Shown here piece by piece: positions 46,993 to 55,065 of a DNA stretch of 64,000 nucleotides. Each line of letters begins with the position of its first letter. The stretch's first letter is position 1. The notes below the pieces were generated by a model, which saw only the letters and a list, made by a program, of their open reading frames with translations, was not told where the DNA came from and made no database searches. Position numbers and translations under genes: made by a program. Source of the DNA: Actinomadura sp. K4S16 (GTDB lineage Bacteria > Actinomycetota > Actinomycetes > Streptosporangiales > Streptosporangiaceae); the NCBI RefSeq assembly GCF_008327685.1, contig NZ_BDDE01000023.1:167215-231214 (forward strand), in the 5' to 3' direction.

Positions 46993-49893
46993 TCAGCTCG
47001 ACGGGGGCGTGGCGCTCGGCGAGGCGGACGGTGAGGCGGACGGCGACGGGCTGGGGGAGGTCTTCGGCTTCTGGCCCGCGGCCGACAGCGCCGCCTGCGC
47101 GTCCTTGATCCGCTTCCAGGCCTCGCCCATGCCCGGGTAGTCGCCCTTCTTCTGGGCGTTCTCGTAGTCGGTCACGGCGGCCTTCAGATCCTCGATCGCC
47201 TTCTTCGCCGGCGCGCTCAACTGATCGTCCGGCGTGCCCGGCGACCCCGACTGCGCCGGGGCGCCCGACCCGCCGAGCACCTGCGTCAACGCCTGATCGA
47301 GGGTGTCGGCCGCCGCGATGCCCTCCCCGAACCGCACCAGGATCTTGCCGCGGATCGGGTAGGGCTGCTGCTCCGAGCCGCCCGCCGCCTTCGTGTACAT
47401 CGGCTCCACGTACAGCAGGCCGCCCCCGAACGGGATCGTCAGCAGGTTGCCCGGGACGGTCTTCGTCCCGCCCTGCCGCAGCGTGAACAGGTCATTCTTC
47501 ACCTTCGTGTCGGTCTCGAAGGAGTTCTGCACCTGGCCCGGACCCGCCGGCTGCGCGTTGCGCGGCATCTGCAGGATCTGGATCTGCCCGTAGTCGCGCG
47601 AAGTGGACCCCACCGACATGAACGCGGCGAGCTGCGGGTTGCCGCGCGGGTTGAACACCGTGGTCAGCGAGAAGGACGGGGCGTCCTGGCCCGGCATCCG
47701 CAGGCTCTGGTAGTAGGGAGGCTGCCGCTTGCCCTTCGCGGACGGGTCCTCCGGCACCTCCCAGAAGCCCTCCCCGTTGTAGAACGCCGACGGGTCGGTC
47801 ACGTGGTACTTCGTGAGGACCTTCCGCTGCACCTTGAACAGGTCCTGCGGGTAGCGGAAGTGGGACTCCAGCTCCGGCGGGATCGACGAGCGCGGCTGGA
47901 CCGTGCCGTCGAACACCTTCATCCACGTCTTGGTGATCGGGTCCTTCTCGTCCCACTGGTACAGGTGGACGGTGCCGTCGTAGGCGTCGACGGTCGCCTT
48001 CACCGAGTTGCGCAGGTAGTTGATGTGGTCGTTCGCCTGCCGCGCCACCGCCGACCGCGTGTCGGTGATCGTGTCGCGGGTGGCCTCCCCGAGGCTCATC
48101 TGCTCCGAGTACGGGTAGCCGTTGGACGTCGTGTAGCCGTCCACCACCCACAGGATGCGCCCGTTCACCACCACCGGGTACGGGTCGCCGTCCAGCGTCA
48201 GCCACGGCGCCGCCTTCTGCACCATCTGCCGCGGAGACCGGTCGTACAGGATCTTCGCGTTCTTGTTGATCGCTCCGGACAGCATGAGGTTCTTGTCCTG
48301 GAACTTCGCCGAGTACAGCAGCCGGTGCGCGAACGAGTCGATGGGCACGCCGCCCTGCCCGTCGTAGGTGCTGCTCTTCTGCCCCGACGGGCTGTTGTCC
48401 GGGTAGTTCAGCTCCTGCTGGCCGCGCCCGCCGGCCACCGAGTACCGCGGCGAGCGCTCCCCGAAGTAGATCTCCGGCTGCGCCACCTTGATCGCCTGGT
48501 TGGGGGCCGCGGGCATGTCGCGGGTGATGAAGTCCGGCTCCGTGGCGGCGAAGCGGTCGCCGTAGGCGGACACGAACCCGTAGCCGTGCGTGTAGACCAT
48601 GTGGTCCTTCACCCAGCTGCGCTGCCCCACCGGCGCGCCGGACAGCTCGCGCAGCGCCACCACCGTGTCGACGAGCTTGCCGTCCACCTGGTAGCGGTCC
48701 ACGTCCAGGGTGTCGGGGAACCGGTAGAACGGCCGGATCCGCTGCAACTGCTGGAACGTCTCGCCCACCACGTTCGGGTCGAGGACGCGCACCCCGTTCT
48801 GCTGGAGCTTGGCCGCCTCGTCCTGAAGGGCCTTCTTATCGGTCACCGGCTGCGTTCCATAGGGGACGACCTTCGCCCCGTCCACCCCGTAGGCCTGGCG
48901 CGTGAACTCGATGTTGCGCTGGATGTACTGCCGCTCCTTGGCCAGCTCGTCGGGCTTCACCTGGAACTGCTGGATCAGCAGCGGGTACACCCCGCCCAGC
49001 AGGATCGCCGACAGCACCAGCAGCGTGAACCCCACGCCCGGCAGCATCATGCCGCGCCGCAGCAGGTTGCCGAAGAACATGGCGGCGCACAGCAGCGCGA
49101 TCACGGCCAGGATCGTCTTCGCCGGCAGCAGCGCGTTCACGTCCGTGTAGGACGCGCCCGTCGCCGCCCCCCGCTCCGAATGCACCAGCCCGTACCGGTC
49201 GAACCAGTACGCGACCGCCTTCAGCAGGATGAACAGGCCGAACAGCACCGACAGGTGCGCCCGCGCGGGCGGGCTCGCCTTGTCGCCCGGCCCCTGCAGC
49301 CGCAGCCCCCCGTACAGGTAGTGCACCATCACCGCGGCCAGGATCGACAGGATCACCGTCGCGAAGACCACCCCGATGACCAGGCGCAGGAAGGGGTAGG
49401 TGAAGACGTAGAACGAGACGTCCTTGTGGAACTGCGGGTCGCGCACGCCGAACGGCGTCCGGTTGAGGAACGCCAGCCACACGGGCCACTGGCCCGCCAC
49501 CGACGACCCCGTCAGCACCCCCAGCATCCCGAGCAGCGCCCACGCGATCAGCCGCCGCCGCGGATCGATCACCGCCCGGTACCGCTCCAGGCCCTGCTGC
49601 TCCACCGACAGCGGCCGGTACGCCGGGCGCAGCCGGTACGCCACCACGACGTTCGCGCCCACCACCAGCGCCATCAGCAGCCCCGCCCCGAAGAACAGGA
49701 CGACCTTCGCCTGGAGCTGCGTCGTGAAGACCGACGAGAAACCGATCGAGCGGTACCAGAGCAGATCGGTGTACACGGCCGTGAAGACCAGGAACGCGAC
49801 AAGCAGCGCCGCCAGCGCCACCAGCACCGGTAGCAGCAGCCGTGTCCGTCCGGTGCCGAGCCGGCGCCCGAAACCGGGAGTCCGGAAGGTCAA
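46993..49893 (-). CDS. UPF0182 family large membrane protein
   Basis: A 966-residue protein (Rv3193c-like). About seven hydrophobic segments lie in the first third (LLLPVLVALAALLVAFLVF, VVLFFGAGLLMALVVGANV and others). A large probably extracytoplasmic domain follows, with RQYIQRNIEFTRQAYG, YPDNSPSGQ and QVQNSFETD, and a Ser/Pro/Ala repeat tail ends it. Function unknown. The start is unusual: TTG 49893 is supported by GGAGGGG five bases upstream, whereas the in-frame ATG 49950 would add 19 non-hydrophobic residues and lacks such a site. It is convergent with the epimerase and divergent from the PPA1309 gene. Confidence 0.9.
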   Translation of the reverse strand: MTFRTPGFGRRLGTGRTRLLLPVLVALAALLVAFLVFTAVYTDLLWYRSIGFSSVFTTQLQAKVVLFFGAGLLMALVVGANVVVAYRLRPAYRPLSVEQQGLERYRAVIDPRRRLIAWALLGMLGVLTGSSVAGQWPVWLAFLNRTPFGVRDPQFHKDVSFYVFTYPFLRLVIGVVFATVILSILAAVMVHYLYGGLRLQGPGDKASPPARAHLSVLFGLFILLKAVAYWFDRYGLVHSERGAATGASYTDVNALLPAKTILAVIALLCAAMFFGNLLRRGMMLPGVGFTLLVLSAILLGGVYPLLIQQFQVKPDELAKERQYIQRNIEFTRQAYGVDGAKVVPYGTQPVTDKKALQDEAAKLQQNGVRVLDPNVVGETFQQLQRIRPFYRFPDTLDVDRYQVDGKLVDTVVALRELSGAPVGQRSWVKDHMVYTHGYGFVSAYGDRFAATEPDFITRDMPAAPNQAIKVAQPEIYFGERSPRYSVAGGRGQQELNYPDNSPSGQKSSTYDGQGGVPIDSFAHRLLYSAKFQDKNLMLSGAINKNAKILYDRSPRQMVQKAAPWLTLDGDPYPVVVNGRILWVVDGYTTSNGYPYSEQMSLGEATRDTITDTRSAVARQANDHINYLRNSVKATVDAYDGTVHLYQWDEKDPITKTWMKVFDGTVQPRSSIPPELESHFRYPQDLFKVQRKVLTKYHVTDPSAFYNGEGFWEVPEDPSAKGKRQPPYYQSLRMPGQDAPSFSLTTVFNPRGNPQLAAFMSVGSTSRDYGQIQILQMPRNAQPAGPGQVQNSFETDTKVKNDLFTLRQGGTKTVPGNLLTIPFGGGLLYVEPMYTKAAGGSEQQPYPIRGKILVRFGEGIAAADTLDQALTQVLGGSGAPAQSGSPGTPDDQLSAPAKKAIEDLKAAVTDYENAQKKGDYPGMGEAWKRIKDAQAALSAAGQKPKTSPSPSPSASPSASPSATPPSS

Positions 49894-50011
49894 GTGGCCC
49901 CTCCGATCGAGATCTCTCCCACCGGCCGCCCGCCGGTGCTGTAGATGCAACTTACCGACTGGGAGCGGGGTTCCCGCATTTCCCCGTGCCGAATGGGGGA
50001 AAGATGGGCCC

Positions 50012-50542
50012 GTGAGTCTTCTGGAAGAAGTCGTGCTGGACCTCGAACGTCACTCGGCCCAGGAGGGCTGGGACGGCACGCCCCGCATCTACGCCCTCGT
50101 CCGCAGCTCAGAACTGCGCCGCGCCGAACCCGAGCTCGCCGAGCAGCTCGGCCTCGACCCCGCGACCGACACCCTCGCCGCCCTCGAACAGCCCGCCCTG
50201 CCCGACCAGGCCGGCATCGAGGACGCCCTCGCCACCATCGCCTGGCCAGACGCCGTCGAAGGCTGCGCCCTCGTCATGGAGCGGATCGTCCTGCCCCCCG
50301 AGGCCGAGGACGAGATCCCCGAGGACGAGGCCGAGGCCGCCGAGTTCGCCGCCTCCCACCCCGGGCGCGAGGACGTCCGCATGATCGTCGGCGTGCTGCG
50401 CGACGGCGCCCGGCACGCCGCCCTCCGGCTGCGCCGCCACGACACCGAGGACGAGGTCCTCTCCGGGCCCGACCTCGTCCCCGCCCTCGCCGAGGCCCTC
50501 GCCGCCACCTTCGAACCCGACGAGCCCGGCACACCGGAGTGA
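50012..50542 (+). CDS. PPA1309 family protein
   Basis: A 176-residue conserved actinobacterial protein of unknown function. Blocks: LLEEVVLDLERHSAQEGWDG, PRIYALVRSSELRRAEPELA, ALVMERIVLPPEAEDEIPED and DVRMIVGVLRDGARHAALRL. No catalytic motif is known to me. GTG 50012 with GGGGGAAAG upstream. It sits next to UPF0182, as it commonly does in actinobacteria, and is followed by the MoaE gene (33 bases) and the protease gene. Confidence 0.85.
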   Translation: MSLLEEVVLDLERHSAQEGWDGTPRIYALVRSSELRRAEPELAEQLGLDPATDTLAALEQPALPDQAGIEDALATIAWPDAVEGCALVMERIVLPPEAEDEIPEDEAEAAEFAASHPGREDVRMIVGVLRDGARHAALRLRRHDTEDEVLSGPDLVPALAEALAATFEPDEPGTPE

Positions 50543-50575
50543 ACGTGATCGCCCGGGAGAGGTAGCCTGCGGGAC

Positions 50576-51019
50576 GTGAGCCACAGCGTTACCGCCGAGG
50601 GCGTCATCCGGCTGATCGGCGTGCGCGACACGCCCCTGTCCGTCGACGAGGTGTACGCCGCCGTCGGCGCCCCCGGCGCCGGCGGCACCGCCGTGTTCGT
50701 CGGCACCGTCCGCGACACCGACCACGCCCGCGCCGTCACCGCCCTCTCCTACAGCGCCCACCCCACCGCCGAACGCGAACTCCGCGCCGTCATGGAGAAG
50801 GTCGCCGCCGACCTCCCCGTCCTCGGCCTCGCCGCCCTCCACCGCGTCGGAGACCTCGACATCGGCGACATCGCCGTCGTCGTCGCCGCGTCCTGCCCCC
50901 ACCGCGACGAGGCCTTCACCGCCTGCCGCCGCCTCATCGACGACCTCAAGGCCACCGTCCCCATCTGGAAGCACCAGACCTTCGCCGACGGAGGCGACGA
51001 GTGGGTCGGAGCCTGCTGA
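50576..51019 (+). CDS. moaE: Molybdopterin synthase catalytic subunit MoaE
   Basis: A 147-residue MoaE protein, the large subunit of molybdopterin synthase, which transfers sulphur from MoaD thiocarboxylate to cPMP. Family blocks: GGTAVFVGTVRDTDHARAV, LSYSAHPTAERELRAV, LHRVGDLDIGDIAVVVA, CPHRDEAFTACRRLIDDLK and the active-site VPIWKHQTFADGGDEWV. GTG 50576. No moaD or other Mo-cofactor gene is nearby, so its partner lies elsewhere. Confidence 0.95.
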   Translation: MSHSVTAEGVIRLIGVRDTPLSVDEVYAAVGAPGAGGTAVFVGTVRDTDHARAVTALSYSAHPTAERELRAVMEKVAADLPVLGLAALHRVGDLDIGDIAVVVAASCPHRDEAFTACRRLIDDLKATVPIWKHQTFADGGDEWVGAC

Positions 51020-51046
51020 GCGCCCGAACCGCATAGAGTTTCCGGC

Positions 51047-52096
51047 ATGTCTCGTCGTGCCGCCACGCTCAGCCTCGCGAGCGTGCTCGTCCTCGTGCTC
51101 GCCCTCATCGGCTCCGTCATGCGCGTCCCCTACGTCGCGCTGATGCCCGGGCCCACGAGCAACACCCTCGGCACGAACGACAAGGGCCAGCCCCTCATCA
51201 GGATCGACGGCCGGCAGACCTACCCCGACCAGGGCCACCTCAACTTCACCACCGTCACCTACCGCGGCGGCCCCGGCGGGCGCATCGACCTGTTCACCGC
51301 CCTGCGCGGCTGGATCGCCGGCGACACCGCCGTCGTCCCCGAAGAGACGATCTTCCCGAAGAACGAGTCGCCCAAGCAGGTCGACCAGGAGAACACCCGG
51401 GCGATGCAGGACTCCCAGCAGAACGCCGAGGCCGCCGCCCTCCACGAACTCGGCATCCCCGTCACCACCCGCGTCGTCGTCGACGGCGTCCAGAAGGGCC
51501 GCCCCGCCGACGGCGTCCTGCGCCCCGGCGACGAGATCACCGCCCTCGACGGCACCGCCGTCACCAGCGTCTCCCAGGTCACCGGCACCATGGCCAAGCG
51601 CCAGATCGGCACCCCCGTCACCCTTGCCTACAAGCGCGGCGGCACCGAGGCCAAGGCCACGCTCAAGACCGTCGCCGACCCCAGCGGCAAGCGCGCCGTC
51701 GTCGGCATCGTCCTCTCCGACCAGTACAAGTTCCCCTTCAAGATCGACATCAGCATCGGCGACGTCGGCGGCCCCTCCGCCGGCCTCATGTTCTCCCTCG
51801 CCATCGTCGACAAGCTCACCCCCGGCCCCCTCACCCAGGGGAAGTTCATCGCCGGCACCGGCACCATCACCCCCGACGGCGCCGTCGGCCCCATCGGCGG
51901 CATCCAGCAGAAGATGATCGCCGCCCGCAACGCCGGCGCCACCGTCTTCATCACCCCCAAGGACAACTGCGCCGACGCCGTCGGCTCCCGCCCCGACGGC
52001 CTCCGCCTCATCCGCGCCGACACCCTCCACAGCACCGTCCAGGCGCTCAACGCCCTCACGAGCGGCAAAGGCACCGTCCCCGTCTGCACCCGCTGA
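51047..52096 (+). CDS. YlbL-type PDZ/Lon-like (S16) serine protease
   Basis: A 349-residue membrane-anchored protease (Rv3194c-like). One N-terminal helix (LASVLVLVLALIGSVM) precedes a PDZ domain (GRPADGVLRPGDEITALDGT) and a Lon-type protease domain. The catalytic Ser is in DVGGPSAGLMFSLAIVD, and the Lys in GGIQQKMIAARNAG completes the dyad. The active site faces outside the membrane. ATG 51047. It is last in the PPA1309-MoaE-protease run and is followed by an initiator tRNA. In this stretch almost every wobble base is C, more extreme than around adnAB. Confidence 0.92.
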   Translation: MSRRAATLSLASVLVLVLALIGSVMRVPYVALMPGPTSNTLGTNDKGQPLIRIDGRQTYPDQGHLNFTTVTYRGGPGGRIDLFTALRGWIAGDTAVVPEETIFPKNESPKQVDQENTRAMQDSQQNAEAAALHELGIPVTTRVVVDGVQKGRPADGVLRPGDEITALDGTAVTSVSQVTGTMAKRQIGTPVTLAYKRGGTEAKATLKTVADPSGKRAVVGIVLSDQYKFPFKIDISIGDVGGPSAGLMFSLAIVDKLTPGPLTQGKFIAGTGTITPDGAVGPIGGIQQKMIAARNAGATVFITPKDNCADAVGSRPDGLRLIRADTLHSTVQALNALTSGKGTVPVCTR

Positions 52097-52145
52097 CCGA
52101 CCCGTACGAACCACTCCCTCCGATGCCATAGACTTAAGACATCAC

Positions 52146-52219
52146 CGCGGGGTGGAGCAGTTCGGTAGCTCGCTGGGCTCATAACCCAGAGGTCGCAGGT
52201 TCAAATCCTGCCCCCGCTA
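52146..52219 (+). tRNA. Initiator tRNA-fMet (CAT anticodon)
   Basis: A 74-nt cloverleaf. The acceptor stem starts with C1 facing T72, an unpaired first position that marks initiator tRNA. The anticodon arm CTGGG-CTCATAA-CCCAG has the three G-C pairs required for start-site binding. The T-arm is GCAGG-TTCAAAT-CCTGC. CCA is not encoded. It is the only tRNA seen in the window. Confidence 0.95.
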
Positions 52220-52228
52220 CTGGTCCTT

Positions 52229-52273
52229 AGGGTCCTCCTGGTCGCCGCTCTGCGGCTTCCCCAGGGGGACCCT
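52229..52273 (+). terminator. Terminator after the tRNA
   Basis: AGGGTCCTCCTGG (52229-52241) pairs with CCAGGGGGACCCT (52261-52273) with one wobble position; an inner GCCGC/GCGGC hairpin fills the loop. It starts nine bases after the tRNA and ends near TTCGCATTT. Confidence 0.7.
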
Positions 52274-52340
52274 TCGCATTTCGCCCGGGGGGCGACCCCC
52301 CGGATCCCCCCGTTCCTCCGCCTCCCCCACCCGCCCGCCC

Positions 52341-52545
52341 CTGGGGCTCCGCCCCTATCCCCCTCGGGCTTCGCCCTCTGTTTCTTCTCGGGGTCGGTGC
52401 ACGGAATCGCTTCAGGCCAGGCCGCCTTGGGGCTTCGCCCCTATCCCCCCTCGGGCTTCGCCCTTCGTTTCTTCTCGGGGTCGGTGCTCGGCTTCCTTCA
52501 GGGCAGGTCGCCTTGGGGCTTCGCCCCTGCCCCCTCGGGCTTCCA
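52341..52545. repeat. 86-bp tandem repeat x2.4 with small hairpins
   Basis: Two near-identical units start at 52341 and 52426 and a partial third at 52512 (periods 85 and 86 bases). Each unit has two mini-hairpins, GGGGCTTCGCCCC-like and CGGGCTTCGCCC-like, then TTTCTTCTCGGGGTCGGTGC. The array runs from the tRNA terminator into the 3' end of the sigma-factor gene, whose last 40 or so codons are repeat-derived. Confidence 0.85.
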
Positions 52546-53785
52546 GGGCTGTCAGCTTTCCGGTGAGCACGGCGTGGTCGGCTGCGCTGTCGGTGAGGGA
52601 CACCGCGGTCCGCAGGTGCGCGGTGGCCTGCCGGTGGTGGCCGTCGGCGGCGTCGAGGTCGGCGAGCACGGCGTACAGCAGGTGGTACCGGGCCATCCGA
52701 GGGTCCTGGAGAAGGGGCTCGATGACCCGGCGGGCCGCGGCTGTTCCGTGGGCCCTCCAATGCGCGATGCCGCGGTTGAGTTCCGCCACCGGGCTCGGAT
52801 GCCGTTGAACATAGTCGTCGTAGTGGCGGGCGATCTCGGGCCAGTCGGTGTCCTCATGGGTGAGCGCGCGGGCGTGGCATGCCGCGATGGCCGCCTGGGC
52901 CGTGTACGGGCCGCCTCCCAGCGCGACGGCGCGGTCGAGTCCCCGAAGGCCGCGGCGGATCAGAAGCCTGTCCCACAGCATCCTGTTCTGGTCCTCCAGC
53001 AGTACCGGCCCCTCGGGCCGGTCGCGGGCGTGGAAGCGGGAGGCCTGGATCTCCATCAGCGCGAGCAGGCCGTGCACCTCGGGCATCCGCGGCATGAGGT
53101 GGGCGAGCATACGGCCGAGGCGCAGTGCCTCGCCGGCGAGGTCGGGGCGGGTCCAGTCCGCACCGGAGGTGGCCGCGTAACCCTCGTTGAAGATCAGGTA
53201 AACGACCTCGAGAACGGAAGGCAAGCGCTCGGCCCGCTCGGTCCGTGTCGGGTTCTCGAACCCGATCCCGGCATCGGCGAGAGTGCGCTTGGCGCGCGCG
53301 ATCCGCTGTCCGGCGGTGGCCGAGGACACGAGTTGTGCGCGCGCGATCTCGTGAGTGGTCAGTCCACCCACGAGCCGGAGCGTCAGCGCCACCCGCGCTT
53401 CACGGCCCAGGATCGGATGGCAGCACAGGAAGACCAGACGTAGCAGGTCGTCCTCGATACGACCGTCGGCGATGTCGTCGATGGACACGTTCTCGCTTCC
53501 CCTTCCGGCATGTCCCGCGACCTGTCGGTACTTGGCGTCGCGGGTGACCGCCTGACGAACGAGGTCGACCGCGCGCCGCTTGGCGGTCGTCATGAGCCAC
53601 GCGGCGGGACGCTCGGGCGCTCCCTCGGCCGGCCACTGTTCGAGCGCGGCGACGAACGCGTCCTGTGCCGCGTGTTCGGCCAGGTCGGGGTCGCGGGTGA
53701 TCCGGGTCGCGGCCGCCACCAGTCTGGGGAACTCGATGCGCCAGAGCGCCTCGATGTCCGGGAGCCCGGATGCGCCGGCGGTCAA
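52412..53785 (-). CDS. ECF42-type RNA polymerase sigma factor
   Basis: A 457-residue sigma factor. Region 2 reads IEFPRLVAAATRITRDPDLAE, then QDAFVAALEQWP and RPAAWLMTTAKRRAVDLVR. Region 4 is LVFLCCHPILGREARVALTL, then GLTTHEIARAQLVSSATAGQ, followed by the long DUF6596/TPR-like C-terminal extension (YAATSGADWTRPDLAGEALRL). That extension and the neighbouring DGPF gene place it in group ECF42, in which the extension is needed for activity. The start is TTG 53785, overlapping the DGPF stop as TTGA; no better start exists before region 2. The final 40 residues come from the 86-bp repeat array and are probably non-conserved. Confidence 0.9.
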   Translation of the reverse strand: MTAGASGLPDIEALWRIEFPRLVAAATRITRDPDLAEHAAQDAFVAALEQWPAEGAPERPAAWLMTTAKRRAVDLVRQAVTRDAKYRQVAGHAGRGSENVSIDDIADGRIEDDLLRLVFLCCHPILGREARVALTLRLVGGLTTHEIARAQLVSSATAGQRIARAKRTLADAGIGFENPTRTERAERLPSVLEVVYLIFNEGYAATSGADWTRPDLAGEALRLGRMLAHLMPRMPEVHGLLALMEIQASRFHARDRPEGPVLLEDQNRMLWDRLLIRRGLRGLDRAVALGGGPYTAQAAIAACHARALTHEDTDWPEIARHYDDYVQRHPSPVAELNRGIAHWRAHGTAAARRVIEPLLQDPRMARYHLLYAVLADLDAADGHHRQATAHLRTAVSLTDSAADHAVLTGKLTALEARGGRGEAPRRPALKEAEHRPREETKGEARGGIGAKPQGGLA

Positions 53786-54150
53786 CTGCGGTCCCCGGGG
53801 CCGCCGGGCCCGGCCACCTGGCGGATCTCCACCTCGCAGGCCCCCTCGTGGACGAGCGCGAACCGCCGGCCCCACTCCTTGGCCTCGGCGAGATCGCGGG
53901 CCTCGATGAACGCCAGCCCTCCGACGAGCTCCTTGGCCTCGGTGAACGGCCCGTCGGTGACGCTGAGGACGCCGTCGCGGGCGGAGAGGCGAGCGCCGGC
54001 GGAGCTGGGCAGCAGCCCGTCGGCCTGCAGCAGGACGCCCGACGCGGCGGCCTCCCGCATGAACCGCTCCATCCGCTCGAACAGCTCCGGGCTCGGTGGG
54101 TTGCCGGCCTCGAAGTACTCGTTGGTCCTGCTCATGATCACGAAACGCAT
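53782..54150 (-). CDS. YCII-related DGPF protein, partner of ECF42 sigma
   Basis: A 122-residue YCII-like ferredoxin-fold protein. It starts with RFVIMSRTNEYFEAG and carries the signature LSVTDGPFTEAKELVGG (DGPF motif), followed by FIEARDLAEAKEWGRRF. Such genes are the standard neighbours and targets of ECF42 sigma factors; their biochemical role is unclear. ATG 54150 has GAGGAGG six bases upstream. A TGTCGA-N17-CGACGT promoter (54203-54231) lies just upstream. Confidence 0.92.
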   Translation of the reverse strand: MRFVIMSRTNEYFEAGNPPSPELFERMERFMREAAASGVLLQADGLLPSSAGARLSARDGVLSVTDGPFTEAKELVGGLAFIEARDLAEAKEWGRRFALVHEGACEVEIRQVAGPGGPGDRS

Positions 54151-54202
54151 GGTCGGCCTCCTCGGACTCGAATGCCGCGTCCCGTTCGCGACGCGCATGT
54201 AC

Positions 54203-54231
54203 ACGTCGCACGGGGACGACGGCTTTCGACA
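54203..54231 (-). promoter_or_regulatory. ECF-type promoter of the DGPF-sigma operon
   Basis: On the minus strand TGTCGA (54231-54226), 17 bases, CGACGT (54208-54203). The match extends to TGTCGAAA-N15-CGACGTGTA, identical to the plus-strand promoter at 54262. The DGPF start is 53 bases downstream of the -10. Confidence 0.75.
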
Positions 54232-54261
54232 GCAGGGGCCGGAAAAGTTTTCTGGTTCCGG

Positions 54262-54290
54262 TGTCGAAAACCGCGGTGCTCGCCCGACGT
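54262..54290 (+). promoter_or_regulatory. ECF-type promoter of the reductase-hydrolase-DUF998 operon
   Basis: TGTCGA (54262-54267), 17 bases, CGACGT (54285-54290), with the same flanking AAA and GTA as the divergent promoter. Between the two -35 elements lies the near-palindrome CCGGAAAAGTTTTCTGG. The first gene starts about 200 bases downstream. Apart from the two promoters I see nothing in 54151-54488. Confidence 0.7.
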
Positions 54291-54488
54291 GTAGCCGTGA
54301 ACCCGACCAGGACGGCTGTCGCGGCCCCACGAGATGGCCACCGGGACGTCGAGCCGGCGATCCCGTACCTCGCCCCGAACCGCGAGGGCACGTGCCGGCA
54401 TCGCCTGCCCCGACCTGTGGCACGTCCTGCCGCACACCGCCCCTGACCAGGGCCGACACCGACCATCGACATGTCTTGGAGACCCGTC

Positions 54489-55049
54489 ATGCGCACCATC
54501 ACCGCCAGCTACTTCATCTCCCTCGACGGCGTCGTCGACGCGCCGCAGGAATGGCACCTTCCCTATGCCGACCCCGAGCTGATGAGCGTCGTCGGCGCGG
54601 CGACTGAGGGCGTCGACGCCCTGCTGATGGGCCGCCGGACCTACGAGGAGTGGGAGGCGTTCTGGCCCCACCAGACCGGCTTCCCCATGGCCGACTTCAT
54701 CAACGACACCCACAAGTACGTCGCCACCACCACGCTGACCGATCTCGGATGGGGACCGTCGAGCGTGCTCGGCGATGCCGTGATCACCCGGATCGCCGAC
54801 CTCAGGAACCGCGACGGCGGCAGGATCGCGATCAACGGCAGCGGAACCCTGACCCGCCACCTGCTGCGGGCGGGACTCGTCGACGAGCTCCACCTGCTCG
54901 TCCACCCCCTCGTGGTCGGCACCGGAAAGCACCTCTTCGAGGGCGGCGGGGCACCCGTCGGCCTGCGACTCGCCGACCAGCGGACCTTCGGCAGCGGCGT
55001 CACCTACCAGGTGTACGAGCCCGTCGCCCCCGCGGCCGACGGCGCCTGA
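54489..55049 (+). CDS. Dihydrofolate reductase family (RibD C-terminal-like) protein
   Basis: A 186-residue reductase-fold protein. Blocks: ASYFISLDGVVDAPQEWHLP, ALLMGRRTYEEWEAFWP, AINGSGTLTRHLLRAGLVDE and HLLVHPLVVGTGKHLFEGG. This group (RibD_C) uses NADPH but is rarely involved in folate metabolism; the substrate is unknown. ATG 54489 with GGAG eight bases upstream. It is first in a three-gene run behind an ECF42-type promoter, and ECF42 clusters often include such reductases. Confidence 0.88.
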   Translation: MRTITASYFISLDGVVDAPQEWHLPYADPELMSVVGAATEGVDALLMGRRTYEEWEAFWPHQTGFPMADFINDTHKYVATTTLTDLGWGPSSVLGDAVITRIADLRNRDGGRIAINGSGTLTRHLLRAGLVDELHLLVHPLVVGTGKHLFEGGGAPVGLRLADQRTFGSGVTYQVYEPVAPAADGA

Positions 55050-55065
55050 GCCCGGGAGCCACGAC

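Noticed and set aside
49894..49950. ATG 49950 as the UPF0182 start
   Set aside because: TTG 49893 has GGAGGGG at ideal spacing and begins just before the first membrane helix.
52341..52545. 86-bp repeats considered as CRISPR or attachment site next to a tRNA
   Set aside because: Too few units, no spacers, no cas or integrase gene, and no second copy of the tRNA 3' end seen.
54489..55049. Calling this gene a folate-pathway dihydrofolate reductase
   Set aside because: Only the RibD_C/DHFR-like fold is supported; the short reductase next to an ECF42 sigma is not typical FolA.
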